Assembly: GCF_027942865.1 (NCBI RefSeq)
Contig: NC_134509.1
Location: 33,096,197 to 33,160,196, forward strand
Length of the DNA: 64,000 bases
Source of the DNA: Odontesthes bonariensis
Taxonomy: Eukaryota > Chordata > Actinopteri > Atheriniformes > Atherinopsidae
Reading direction: 5' to 3'
A program made the position numbers and the translations under genes. Shown in pieces: positions 13,801-25,000 of this stretch (position 1 is the first letter of the stretch; each line of letters begins with the position of its first letter). The notes below the pieces were generated by a model. The model was not told where the DNA came from. It ran no database searches and saw only the letters and a program-made list of their open reading frames with translations.

Positions 13801-16800
13801 TAAATTAAATGTAACACAACCAGAGCACATCAGATAAATGTAGGTCAGCCGTGAGTTGATGTGATGCTATTTGGTTATTTAGTAGAATATTGGCCAATGT
13901 CAGTCAGATACATCTGTGCATCCCTGTTAAATACCATGCAGCTTGACTTAGCACTGTCTTTACGAAAAAAAAAGAAAGTTACAGATAAATTGCTCATTCA
14001 CACTATTCAGTAAGTGAGTTAGTGCAGACTAAAACTGTCTAAAAGATATCTTTAAACCCGATAAACGTGTCAAGGTAATGTTTGAGGACTGTGACAATTT
14101 TAGAAAAGGGGACTTTGAGAGCTAAATGAATCATCTTGATCGAGATTGAGATTTAAAGTGTGGGTTTGATGTTTTGCCTTAAAAGCAAGGCTGGGACTTA
14201 ATTTAGTCTGTCTCTGTATGGCTGTGAGCAGACAAATTAGATTCACTCCCAGGATCCCAATTCAATTCAGCCCTGAAGAAGAGTGGAGCACATTCAGTCA
14301 CAATTAGTCCCTGGCTGGATTATTCTGAGAAGACTGGTCACGCAGATTTACCAGATTAACTGGTTACATGATGACACACACCGACAGAGAGCAGTTTTCC
14401 TGAGGTGCATTTTATGAAACAGCTTAATCTCACTATCCCATTTCTAACATGAGCCGTGACATGATGGCGAAAGGCTGGCTGAGGTTGAGGTGGCAGTGAT
14501 GCACCAATGAGGAGATATGATGAGGACAGTTTGACCCACATTAGGAGAATAATTTGATATCTTTAGAAACATACCCCTTTCTACGGTATAGCCGGCAGCA
14601 AATTATCTCATACTGTATAATGTTCATTGTGAGTTTAACAGGTGCTACTTGGGAGATTATGTAACACTTGGTCAGAGCAGGCTGCTCTTTCCTCTGCTTT
14701 TAGTCTTTGCAGTACACTAAGCCAACCAGCTGTGTGATGCAACTTTGGCATCAATATTGAAGAGGACGAGGTGGCCGAGTCGTTACGGCTGCTGATCTGT
14801 TGTGCTCTGCACGCATGGGTTCACATCCCATTCTCATCGGCTTAGCATGTCAAGTTATGTGGTCATTTTTTTTTAGCATTTGTCTGGACAGTGTAGTGGT
14901 AAGATTACCACCTTTCATGTGGGTGACTGGGGTTTGAATCCTGCAAGAAAGGTACTACCTCCAGTAGGAGGTCCTTAGGCAAGACCCCCTTACGCTCACT
15001 GCCTACCTGGGATAGTCGCTTTGGATAAAAGCATCTGCCAAATGCATAAACACATAAACTGGGGTTGTCCTTCAGTTGGAAAGTGGCTGGTCCCATCCTG
15101 AACTTCTTCAGTCTACATGCCAAAATATTCTTGGGCATGATAATGAACTGCTCACTGTCACCACTTACTTCTTCACTTGTAAGTCGCTTCGGATAAAAGC
15201 ATCTGCTGAATCATTGTAATGTAATCATTCATCACATTCTTTGCAAAAAAAGGTGCAAAGGTTCAAAACATGTCAACCATATCTTTATTTTGAGATAGCA
15301 AAATTATGTTTTCTAATTTTACAGTCCATCCATCCATCCATTTTCTACACTCGCTTAATCTGTTGCGAGGGGGGGGGGCTGGAGCCTATCCCAGCGGTCA
15401 CTGGGCGAGAGGCGGGGTGCACCCTGGACAGGTCTAATTTTATAGTCTTCAAACGTATTCTCTAAAATGATCATTGATCATATGATCATAATTCTATCAA
15501 AGCGTGTCACTGGATTTTATCAGTTAATATAAGCCCACATTGTCCGATGTAAGCCCTGAACATTTCTGGTTGTCATGCCAACTGACTGAACTGAAATTCC
15601 AAAGCAGATGCTTGAATTTGCAAATGTGAAATGATGCAAGTTTATGATTTACAAATAATGACTCACTTTCCTGACATTTTGTCTGGTTTCACTCCTCAAA
15701 ACAAATGTCTCACTATCCCTGCAACAGTCGACTACCATCAGTGCAATCTGAGTGAACAGTACGCACTTCTATAAAGTATTTGTACAGCGCCTTTCACAGA
15801 CCAGGGTCACAAAGCGCTTTACAGTTACAACAGAAACACACAGTTAGGAAGTACATACAGGTATAAGTTTAAAAGGCAACTCAGTGACAATCATAGCAGC
15901 CCTGAGACAATTAAGCAAAAACCTGAACAAATAAATAGGTCTTAAGTTGCCTTTTGAAGGCGTCAACAGACTCCATCGAAAGCAGAGAGAGCGAAAGATC
16001 GTTCCAAAGCCTGGGAGCATAAACAATATGTAGGCCTCTTTTTCACGAGACCTTTGAACCAGACAGATAGGTGATGAAACTTTATGCTTCATGGAATCAC
16101 ATAGTGCAATGGGAATTAAACCTTTAGAGTCAAAGATCAAAATCCATTCTAAAATGACAAGCAACTGTTGTATTTCCACACCAACTGCAGACTGTCACAG
16201 ACTGGAAAAGCAGCTAAGTTTCAGTGTAGTTTAACTGCGTCGACTCACCCGGGAGAAGCGATGGGGTTGAGGGCTGCTACTGCTGTGAGGGGACTCCAAG
16301 GGTGAGGAAGGAGAGGGGGAGGAGGGGGAGGAGGAAGATGGGGACAGGGAAGAGGCATGGCGGGAGGAGGGTGACAGGCTGAGGTCCATAGCTGGAGGAG
16401 TGAAGCAGGACCCGGGTTGTTCTTGAGAGGAAGACTGGGAATCTAGATTGGAGATTGGAGTGAAAAACGTAATCATGTTACTTATCGTTTCATGTAGGTT
16501 AGTCTTCTCCGGAAGCTGTTCTGATATTCTTGTATCATTCTGGCATTTAGTGCATCAAGTGCATCCTTTTTGCTTTAATTGTCCTTCAAATGTGTCTAGT
16601 TCAAATACTTCCTTTCTCAAGTTTGTTTTACTCTCCTTTTCTTTCTGAACTAATCTTTCTCCTTTTACTAATGTTGAGAAACACCCATATAGCATGATGC
16701 TGCCGCCAGTAGGATTCATACAGTAAAATGAAGAGTTTCTTAGATGGTTCTCACATGGCTGCAGAGAGCTTCAGAGGCCTGTTAGAGCACTGGGTAGTAA

Positions 16801-18268
16801 ATCAACCTTACCAATTAATTGGAATTGTGGTTTAAATGTTTGTTTTCTTTAAAGAAAACTCGATTTTGTCTCTTACTTTCCCCAGAACTGTATACAAAAG
16901 TGGAGGCACTTTTATTACTATTCCTAAATTAGTTTGAAGGTACATTCTGCCAATGTCAGATATTTGTGCATTTTTCTAAGACATGATTTTGTAAAATGGG
17001 CAAAGATCATGTCCCTGAAATTTGGGATATTGTTGAAGTCTGCAGAAAGCTTGCTGAAAAGTATGTTTTATGTAAGTGTGAAAAGTAAGTTTGAAGTGTT
17101 TTTTTACAACGACACAGAGCATTTTCTGTTTGCCACAGGTGGACTCTAATCAGCCTCTACACACATCTCAAAAATGATCTCAGAAACCAGGAGGCACTGG
17201 ACCGCGATGCGGAGCAACACGTGTCTTTTTCCTGAAGGAGGAGACATCTCACTTAGTCTTTATTAAGAATTGGAAGTGTTTCTTTTCCAATCAGTTTTTA
17301 TTTCAATGTGTTGAAAACTGTAGTACCTTGTTGTATCTGCAGTGTAGCTGTGGCAGAGGCCATTGTGATAGCAGGTCATTTGTGTACTCACAGAAGGAAA
17401 GGGTGCAGGAAAAGCTTTTTTCAAATGATATTAGCTATGGGATTTACTTTTTTCACATCATGAAGTAAAAATATTGCACATCTACCAGACACAGAAGAAC
17501 CTTGCTATTCATTAAGACCCTTGAAAGGAACATCTGGCTTTTTTTACCAGTCTTTCTGTGTTTGTTCCAGTTTAATCTAAGGATTTAATCTAAATTTAAT
17601 CTAAGGAGTAAACTGGAACAAACTTAATTTAAGGAACAAACAGAAGGAGCACACAATAAAGAGGCCAAAGGGAAATTATCTAGGAATATAGGAACACATA
17701 CTGTAAAGAAGAAGACTGACTTAAACACAACTGTGAGACATTTCTCAGTACATAAACTAAGTCAAGTATGGAGTCGAGCTGTTCATTCTGTCTGTGTAGG
17801 CTGTGGTTTCCCTTGGGGTCACTTCATGTCCGTGTCACGCTCCTCTAGTTATGGGCAACACTGACTAATCTGGGGACAATCTATGTCTGTTTGAGAAGAG
17901 AAAAGGGCTACCATTTATCGGATTTACAATATTAGGTTACTGGGAAAGTGAGAACAGAGAATCAACTTATTACACTATTGAATTATCATGGTGATGGGCT
18001 TAATCTAAGCAACATGGCATTATCACTGCCATGTGTGAATCTGAGTAGACCTTGTCCATATGTCTGCGGCTAACAACACTCTGTTTCCTGGTTAACTCTT
18101 ACCTGGTGAGGGGGGAGGTGATGGAAAGGTTGTACACTGTAGCCGCGGTCGTGTGGCCCTAAGAGGGCCACAGATTAAGGAGGAGCAAGCCCTCTTTCCT
18201 AATATCACAGGACCACCTGTTCGTCCGGAGGGAAGCTTCAAGTCCAGCGGCTCGTCCACTGACAGCAT
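4866..18268 (-). CDS. glis2: GLIS family zinc finger protein 2
   Basis: Kruppel-type transcription factor, known as a nuclear DNA-binding regulator linked in mammals to kidney maintenance (NPHP7). Coding exons, all with GT-AG ends: 18268-18103, 16442-16249, 12855-12670, 12026-11893, 11444-11326, 5539-4866. They join in frame to about 490 residues (human about 524). The start gives [12 protein letters not shown], matching the GLIS2 N-terminus, behind a 23-nt 5'UTR piece that starts at 18291. Residues 56-120 are Ser/Pro-rich. There are five C2H2 fingers: ZF1 C178/C183/H196/H201 (split by an intron between K182 and C183), ZF2 C212/C217/H233/H237, ZF3 C245/C248/H261/H265, ZF4 C273/C278/H291/H295, ZF5 C303/C308/H321/H325. 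An acidic Glu run and a C-terminus ending LFLKPAVVS follow. Fish carry two glis2 copies; which one this is cannot be told here. Confidence 0.94.
5686..6060. mobile_element. Probable decayed DNA-transposon/MITE sequence
   Basis: It begins with a dispersed-looking block (ggtctcattcaccaatat) that contains repeated cttaagaa inverted motifs at 5708-5745. It lies in the last glis2 intron. The right end and any target duplication were not found, so the class is uncertain. Confidence 0.3.
6134..6205 (+). repeat. tRNA-derived SINE-like head
   Basis: The sequence cggcacggtggtgtggtggttagcac... (here with minor changes) contains an A-box-like segment and a B-box-like ggttccaggttcaac. This pattern is typical of tRNA-derived repeats in fish. 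It is truncated and sits in a glis2 intron. Confidence 0.5.
6583..6925 (+). repeat. T-rich retroelement-like remnant
   Basis: It starts at tgtcatg and is built of repeated ttagttttgccatgtt units. It resembles dispersed LTR- or tail-like fish repeats and is cut by a SINE at 6928. No duplication or coding sequence is visible, so the class is unsure. Confidence 0.3.
6928..7160 (+). repeat. tRNA-derived SINE
   Basis: The head has a clear A box (gtggctcagtggttagag) and B box (ggttcgattccc). It is followed by the conserved body with gcccttgagcaaggcacc, which is common in teleost SINEs. It lies in the last glis2 intron, in the antisense orientation to the gene. Confidence 0.75.
7213..7246. repeat. 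15-bp perfect inverted repeat
   Basis: Arms cttgacaaacaagat (7213-7227) and its exact reverse complement (7232-7246) flank a 4-base loop. No function is evident. Confidence 0.7.
7343..7425. repeat. LINE-tail-like repeat (aaggc)n
   Basis: Tandem aaggc units lead into aaatttatttgtatag, a common end of dispersed fish retroposons. Only the end is recognisable. Confidence 0.45.
8570..8990 (+). pseudogene. LINE reverse-transcriptase fragment (Rex1/L2-like)
   Basis: Conceptual translation with stops gives [16 protein letters not shown], then VDRYKYL, then [16 protein letters not shown]. This order corresponds to the thumb and C-terminal part of the reverse transcriptase of fish L2/Rex1-type LINEs. 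Stops and small indels show it is dead. A LINE-like 3' tail at 10325-10382 in the same orientation may be the end of this copy, with the Harbinger-like element at 9410-10084 lying between the two. Confidence 0.62.
9410..10084 (+). mobile_element. Harbinger-like nonautonomous transposon
   Basis: The ends are near-inverted (ctttacacggaaacga on the left; the right end reads cgtttccgtgtaaaagg). The interior is full of subterminal aaacgcaaaa motifs in both orientations. A plus-strand frame (ATG 9682) ends with [20 protein letters not shown], which resembles the N-terminal region of HARBI1-type nucleases; the catalytic part is missing. A clear target duplication was not found. It lies in a glis2 intron. 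Confidence 0.58.
10325..10382 (+). repeat. LINE 3'-tail-like sequence
   Basis: aaatatcccctggagggacaataaagct followed by short ctgaactgaactg repeats has the form of an L2/Rex-type LINE tail. It may belong to the reverse-transcriptase fragment upstream. Confidence 0.45.
10759..10836. repeat. Near-perfect 36-bp inverted repeat (hairpin)
   Basis: Arm 10759-10794 and arm 10801-10836 are reverse complements with a single mismatch, separated by 6 bases (ataacc). Transcribed with glis2 it would fold into a long hairpin. No transposon ends or duplication were recognised around it. Confidence 0.85.
12027..12669 (-). other. Short glis2 intron interrupting zinc finger 1
   Basis: The intron between coding exons 3 and 4 has donor AAG|GTAAAT at 12669 and acceptor CTCCAG|TG at 12027. 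A T-run lies near 12400. No other gene was seen. Confidence 0.75.
12856..14760. other. glis2 intron, no gene recognised
   Basis: This is the 3' part of the intron between coding exons 2 and 3. It is AT-rich with short open frames that have no family motifs. Confidence 0.5.
14765..14843 (+). pseudogene. tRNA-Ser-like pseudogene
   Basis: gacgaggtggccgag at the start, a class-II-like variable-arm region (gtgctctgcacgc) and a T arm (gggttcacatccc) followed by ctcatcggc match a serine tRNA. About six bases are missing from the 5' side of the anticodon arm, and the T loop is altered from gggttcgaatccc, so it is not functional. A SINE follows closely, so it could be a retroposed copy. Confidence 0.6.
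14885..15060 (+). repeat. tRNA-derived SINE with L2-like tail
   Basis: The head contains gtgtagtggtaagattacc and a B-box-like gggtttgaatcc. The end has tcgctttggataaaagcatc, the conserved tail shared by many fish SINEs and L2-type LINEs. Confidence 0.65.
15175..15235 (+). repeat. SINE/L2-like tail fragment
   Basis: A second copy of the tail, tcgcttcggataaaagcatc, is followed by short taatg repeats. Confidence 0.5.
15326..15440 (-). repeat. RTE-type LINE 3' end (Rex3/Expander-like)
   Basis: Tandem tccatcca (GATG repeats on the other strand) leads to ctggagcctatcccagcgg and ggcggggtgcaccctggaca, a very common teleost retroposon end. Two more copies occur at 31590 and 33376. Confidence 0.6.
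15760..16175 (-). repeat. Dispersed LINE 3' region fragment
   Basis: Blocks such as cagcgcctttcacag, aagcgctttacag and gcctttt gaaggcgtc resemble dispersed fish non-LTR retroposon sequence. No reverse-transcriptase motif remains. Confidence 0.4.
17560..17623. repeat. 15-bp inverted repeat around a tandem motif
   Basis: Perfect arms at 17560-17574 (gtttgttccagttta) and 17609-17623 flank three imperfect copies of tttaatctaag. It lies in a glis2 intron with no known function. Confidence 0.65.
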
Positions 18269-18746
18269 GGTGGCTGCTTCTTATTACCCACCTGAGAAGA
18301 GAACAACAAGTTAACCAACCAAGTAAATCAGTGTCTGGTTCAATATAAGAAAAATGTCAGAAACAAAACACATTATACCATCACAACACATTACCACCAA
18401 CAGTTTCACGCAAAAAATGTTCAGCTAGTTTTTAAAGGGAGTGATAAAAAGTGTGATATTATGATATCTTAATTGGACTTTTACTATTTTTTTCAGCCAG
18501 GCCTCACAGGAAACTGTACAACTGGTAAGTTGGTCCATATATCCAAAAAGCGTCATTATAAGGACTCAGAAAAGTGTGAGAACCTTTTTTGATTATGCAA
18601 TATATTTGCAATATCACAGTTTCTGTGCAGTCATTTTACAATTTCTGAGCATTTATTTTCAAGCATCTGTGTTTTGCGCGGTGGACCAATGAAGCTTTTT
18701 CACATTCAGGTGTGAGATGGCGTCAAAATACAATTGCTTTTGATAT

Positions 18747-19120
18747 TGTCATGATCTTGGAATATCATTTGTTATTTCCTGTTTTGTTTTGAAGTATTTT
18801 GTGCATCACTGTTAGTTTCTTCTTCTTGTGTTGTTTTCTCTCAACAGCCATGTCCTGTTTTCTCACATTACTCATCCTCGTCAAACACTTTTGAAATTAT
18901 TCCTTATGCTCTTAGTTTCAAATATGATGTATACCTTGCCTGCTCCTGGTTTTAGCCTTTTGCCCACCCTTGGTTGTTTGGACTGCTTGGACTTTAATTT
19001 TTGTCTTTTTGTCTTTTTATGTTCGGACTTCTCTGACTGTGTCCTACATTTTGGTCCTCCAAATGTCTCACTATTTAAGATAGATGGAAAATCCTATTCT
19101 AGTGCAAGGCTAAGTTAACC
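18747..19120 (+). repeat. LTR-like or retroposon remnant
   Basis: It starts tgtcatgatcttgg and shares style and word content (cctgttttg, gtttggactgcttgg, ggtcctcc) with dispersed fish retroelement ends. There is no target duplication or coding sequence. Confidence 0.3.
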
Positions 19121-21654
19121 CACTGGTGTAAAAAAAAATAAAAAATAAAAAAAAAAGAGTAAAAAAATGTCAGCTTTTATTTTATTCTTACATAAGAAAA
19201 CATGAAAACCTAAAAAATAAAGCAACTAAACTCATTCAAAATAGTTTAATCAGGTAGGCTTTTTTTAAAGGATTTTGGGGATTTTTAAGAAAAAAATTGA
19301 ATGTCCTCCTGTTTGACAAGTGCACCTCTTAATCCCTCGTTTCTCTCCCTCTGACAGGGATCCACGGGCCTTACGTGGGTGTTAACTGCTACAGGAGTTA
19401 TTTCCCTGACCCCACAGTGGGGTGAGCCTGTTCTGATTCACAAATCAAATCACATGTCTTGTTACCAGCTATCAAAACAACTTTGAGCAGTGGAATGTTT
19501 ACCAGTCAGGGGATGAAAATGTTTTTGTACCCCTTCTCAACTGGTATCGGAGCTGAAAGGGTCAGTCAGTCCTCTTACTCTAATTATGTTTCATTGTCAA
19601 ACTGAGCAACAGAGGTTGGTGTTTGTTGTGTTAGAGACAACCTCATTGTGTTAAACAGCATGCAGCTTCCAATTTTCTTAATTGGAGCTACTACCCCTTC
19701 TAAAATTATACCACACTCTCAAGAGTGAGCTAAAATATAATGAAAAATTCAATCTATAAATGTCAAAAGATATAAGATATGGTTTACCAACATGTAGTGA
19801 CAAACAATTCATCACTCTTAGCCACAATAGAGCATATTTTTAGTGAGCGTCCACACTAACCTATTAGCCCATTGACGTTTAAGTTGTTCTAATACACATA
19901 TTCTTAATATACTTCAAATGTAACACTGTTTGCTCCACTGCTGTCATTTTTAGCTGTTGCTCAGTTTCTGAGAGGATTAAAAAAAAAAAAAACTCAAGAG
20001 AAGTCACCTGGTGTTTGTTTCTGTGTTCCTCTGCATTTCTGTGGTCTGCTCTTTAGGGAGTAAATGAGATTTTACAGTGGTGTTCTACATCTGATTGCTT
20101 TGACACAATGGATGAAGCATGAGACAAAAAGCTATCCCAGTCTGTGACTCATCTCATGTGTTCTTGTTAGACTAAATGACTCAAGACCCAGATATCTGCT
20201 TCAAAGAGAAAGTCTCACCGAATGAAACCAAAGAGAGGAAACTCTGCAGTGAAGTGGACAAAACCTGCTGGGAAATTCTCGACAGCTGCTGGGAAAAGTT
20301 GACACAGAACCTGAGAGGTTTCACACTTAAGAGCTGCCCGGCAAACCCACAGTCATGTTTATTTTGATATTGTTTCTGTAAGCCTAATAACCACTGTTTT
20401 TAATCTTTAGTCTTTACTCATTATTCAAGACAAGAACACAGGCGACGTTTCCAGGACTGAAAATCCAAATCTGGCGGGCAGCACAGCACCAGGGCTGACG
20501 GTGCACAGTTTGTCAAAACGCTCTGATGAGATTAATTGGATCACTTAACATCTGTTTCGTTAACAATCTGATTAAAGTTATTTCCACTGTTATGTACTGT
20601 GAGGACGTTGCACTGTGCTACTTGGGAGCAGAGAAGCTGAAACAGAACTAAAAAGTCTAGTTTCACCTTTTGTAAAAGTAAATTCACAACTTTCCTTCAG
20701 AAGAGATTATCAAGAAATCCAACCCTAATCCTAACCCTGTTTGCTAAGAAGTCGTTACACCATATAACTCTCTTGTGAGTAAATATCAACAAAAACTGAG
20801 AAAATCATGTATGCCTATTGAATGAACTCCAGCAAAGAGATTTAGTAAATGTAGCCTCTTTAAGTAGCCTTGTAATTTAGCCTCTTGTGTAGTTCGAAAT
20901 ACTTTATAATGTCCCTCTGTGTTGATGTAGCTCATATACTGAGTTTTATCTGTTAAGTTAGTTTTTATCTGACGTTTCGTTTTGTAGCAAGCTCCATATT
21001 CAGGGCATTTTGTCTCATCGGGCATTGTTTGTTATCTTGTTATGGAGCAACATCTCGCTGTAATCAAATTACTTGGTGCTAACACAGGGACTGTCATTAA
21101 CCCAGCAGCCAACTGCACTATTGGTGCATCAGCTGATGGACAGATTTTCTAAGTGCAGCCAAGAAGCTGTAGGTGTGATGATGTGATCCTGTTGGCTTCA
21201 TTAAGGGGTAACCTCCAGCACAGTTTGCATCCAAGAGTGAATCGACAGATGACAATTAGCACTTCTATGTCTCCACATTTTTCTCAGCGGCACCGAGCAG
21301 CTTATGCCTTACACATCCATGTCCTTCTTTACTTCATTCTCCAAACACCTCTCAGCCACTCATATTTCCATTCCTTTGAGGCAATAACAATCAGATCAAC
21401 ATCTTTCTTTTTCAAACATGATTGGAGAGACGCTCTATAGTAAACATACCAAAACCTGAAAAGGTAATGACATAATATACTTTCTTTTATCCTTTCTTAC
21501 CTAAGCCAAGTGCAAGAGATGGTTGAGGTAGATTTAGTTCCAAATCGTCTTGAAAAAAAATAGCTTTACAAATTTGGTCGGGCGGGGTTATTGACATCTT
21601 GGTTTGTGGGTATTTGGGTTCAGGTTTTGACTTTGTCTTGTGGTTTTTAAGTTT

Positions 21655-22030
21655 CTTAATGTCATGCTGTGGTAATGTGTTCTAATTTACTCAGGTTTAT
21701 CTGGGTTTCAGAGTTACTATTGCTTTGCTTTAATCCTGTTTCCATATTCTGTGTCCTCTGGTTATTTAATTTCCTGTTTTATTCTGTAGTTCACTTCCCT
21801 TGTTTGCTTTTAGTTTTATTAGTCACACCTTCTTTCTGTTGGTGAATACTTTCACCTGTAGCTCATTAGCACAGTTTTCTTTGCGACTCCCTTGCTGGTT
21901 ATGTTTTGGATTTGAGCATTTTTTTTCCCTGCACCTGCAATGCCCTTTAGTTTCTCCTGTTCAGTTGACCTTCATCCTGCCTCTTCCTGACATCCTGCAT
22001 TTCCGGTTAAGGCTTTGATTCTGCCTAAAA
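21655..22030 (+). repeat. Retroelement-like T-rich remnant
   Basis: T-rich sequence with cctgttttattctgtag, cacctgtagctcattag and cctgcatttccgg blocks resembles the remnants at 6583 and 18747. The assignment is tentative. Confidence 0.28.
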
Positions 22031-25000
22031 AAATATTCCTAATACGAAACCACATTTGGACTTTTACTGGACTCGCTGGAAACAGGTGTGAATGTGATGT
22101 CAACATCCCATGTTGATGGCAGAGTAACCACTCACAGCTGTTTAGCAAACAAAACGAATCACAGAGGATTGGAAGCCCTCCAGCAGATTCAATCTACCAC
22201 CAGACACACATATGTGGATTTTCTTTAATGACTATTTACAAAAGCAAAAGTAAAAAAAGAACCTACTGGAGAGTAAAATCCCATAATATCACCATTGCTT
22301 ACTGTAGGTTTTCTGGTTTTATAAGTGTGACAACATTGTCGCTTTCTAGAGTAGCATGTCAGTTCTACATTACACACGGCAAGGTGCTGTTCTGGGTACA
22401 GTGGTGCAAGACTCCCACTTGGCTCCAACACATGTCTGAAAACAGGATATCGGTATAGATTTTCCGTTGTTTTATTCGGTCAAAATGAAAACCTATCTTG
22501 CAAAAGTTTTACTTTTACTTAAAACCTTGCATCCAAAACTGTTTTTCAGACATCTGTTTTTGTGGACAGTAGTTTTCCCTCAGTGTTTGCCTCTGGGGGA
22601 ACTCTTAAATGGCGCCATACGTGGGTTGCAAGTAGTTTTGTGACACAACTGCAAAACCTCAATTGGGTGTCTCACTGTATAGCTCTTAAATGGCATCTGG
22701 CAGTGAGTGCATCCTTGATTTACTTTCACTGGTTGGATTCAAACCGGCAACCTTCCAGCTACATGTACACCTCTTTAACTTCTAAACTCGCTGTCGCCAC
22801 AAATTCTTCCACAATCACTGACACAATTCCCCGACATAATATAAGGCAGAGGCTAAACCACAATGAAGTCAGTGTTTAGGTCCTGCTGCTGGCCTGCCAG
22901 CTACCTCACCGCACTGGTTTCTCATTCCACAGCAACCTCGCTAACTTCTCTCACACACGCTCCCATACATGCAGCTATTTGGAGGAATTGTAAAGGCACG
23001 CACATACAGGGCCATATGTATCCAGGCACACATGCAAACTAGGGTCACACCAGCAAACATCAACTATACTTGAGTCCTAACTTCCAGCAGCTCCTCCCCC
23101 TTTTTTTGCCTCAATGACTTGTGATTTGGCAACATGCCCAGACCCTCTTATGGATCCCCCACTGCCTAACAAAACACATACTTTGACTAGTTACAGTCTT
23201 GCACTCAAACATATGTGCTTGTGCATAAGTGTGCGCACATGGGTGTGCACACACACACTCACACAGAGTGCATTTTCCAAACAGATGTTAAGAGTAGGAC
23301 TTGTTCACTCGGAGAGAGTCACTCACAATTGTCCTTTAATACTTGTAAGAGCCCCTAATGACTGTTTATCTTGAGTTGCAAAGATCTCTGAAGAAGTCAG
23401 AAACGTCCTCAATACAATGTTTTCAAGTGAATTAAGGGCAATAAAAAGTACTCTCACAGTAAATATATTGCACTGTAGATGTGGCCACACCCGTATTCTT
23501 AAAACTGTGTTTTTTAGCAGTATTCAAAGATACACAGATGACCATGAGTCCCCATTGAAACACAGTGTGTTACTGAGCACTGGAGACTTTCATACAGTGG
23601 TGCTAATAAACTTAAAACATGCATAATGTCACCAAATCACTCCTGACAGACTCACATACACAAAGTTGAAGTGCATTTTTTACCCCCCAGGTACAACGCA
23701 CAGAAAGACACACACACACGCCAGGGAGTCTTTCCTCCTCTCACAGGAAACATTTGCTTCCATGGTGCCCTGATCTGGCCTCTCCCTCCCAGTTATTTTT
23801 TTTTTACTCCCCTCTCTCTTCATCCCTCCCTCACTCCTTCCTGTGGTTTTCCTCTCCTAGTCCTCCAGCAGAGCATACCTCTCCTGTTCCCTGCTCCTCC
23901 CACTCCTTTTTTCTCGCTCACATTTTTATTCTCCAGTGCATTTTTGAGCTCCCCTCTTTCATTTCTCTCCAGTTTGTTGGTCTCATTATTAGGGCCATGC
24001 ACAGTTGCAGTGTTGTGTATAGTCCTTCTCGCTTTACATAACGATGCATCGTGTTTAACAGTCTGTTTTTCTTTCTCCCTAAATAAATAATTGGAAAAGA
24101 AATTGGCAAATGATCACAAGTTGCTGTAAGAAATCTGCAAAAGCTTGAGATTTTCCAGGGAGGAGAGGGGTGTTGAAGAGGAGCAGTCCATTTGAGGGTT
24201 TTGTTCAAGCAAAGACACAGAGGGAGGAAGGTGAGATGTACAAAACCATATCTTTCCAGAAACGCTATCAGTTCTTATTTTTTGAGGGTTATATCTTTTG
24301 ATCTTTCCAGCCCACATCCTTTTAAGGTATTACGCAACGCGGCTGCAACAGCAAACATGACAGGAGGCTTTGTTTTCGTGGGTTGGAGGATTGCATAGGC
24401 AGACAGAAGGAGACTGACTGGAAACTGGTCGTAAAGGATGAGGTGTATTCATTAGAAATGCTGGACTGGGCTGAAACTGGACACCTGTTGAGGAGCGGTG
24501 AACAAAAACAAAATGACACAATGGTTAGTGTTGAGCAGAAAAGCAGATTCCGAGGACATGGAGAGAGGCTGAGAAGCAGGGTGGAATTAACAGTGAGCTC
24601 CTCAACCCACACAGACTGAGGTGAGGAGGAGGAAAAACATCATGTGAGGCAAAAAGTTTTGTAAAAGCAGGAAGACAAGAAAATGTTCTATATTTTACAT
24701 TGTAACAAAAATGACCATTTTGACATTTGGGTGGGTTTTTGCCACAATGGCAGAGAAAAAGGAAATGTACACACTTTATGTCAGTTTGGTCTAACACACC
24801 CAGATAACGCGGTTGGAGATCGAATCACTCCTACATGTTTAAGCTCAGCTACACCCAAATGGGCCTGGGGTGCTCCCCACAAAATGTCTTAAATATTTTC
24901 TCATACAGTGCACTGCGTCGTAGCGTTGGACGACGACTCGATTCTGCTCCTGTGTGACAAGGACAGCGGTCCAGTGAAATGGCGAGCTTGAGCTGTAACA

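Noticed and set aside
23671-24090. Plus-strand frame of 139 codons
   Set aside because: Translation of C/T-rich intron sequence with no protein-like pattern.
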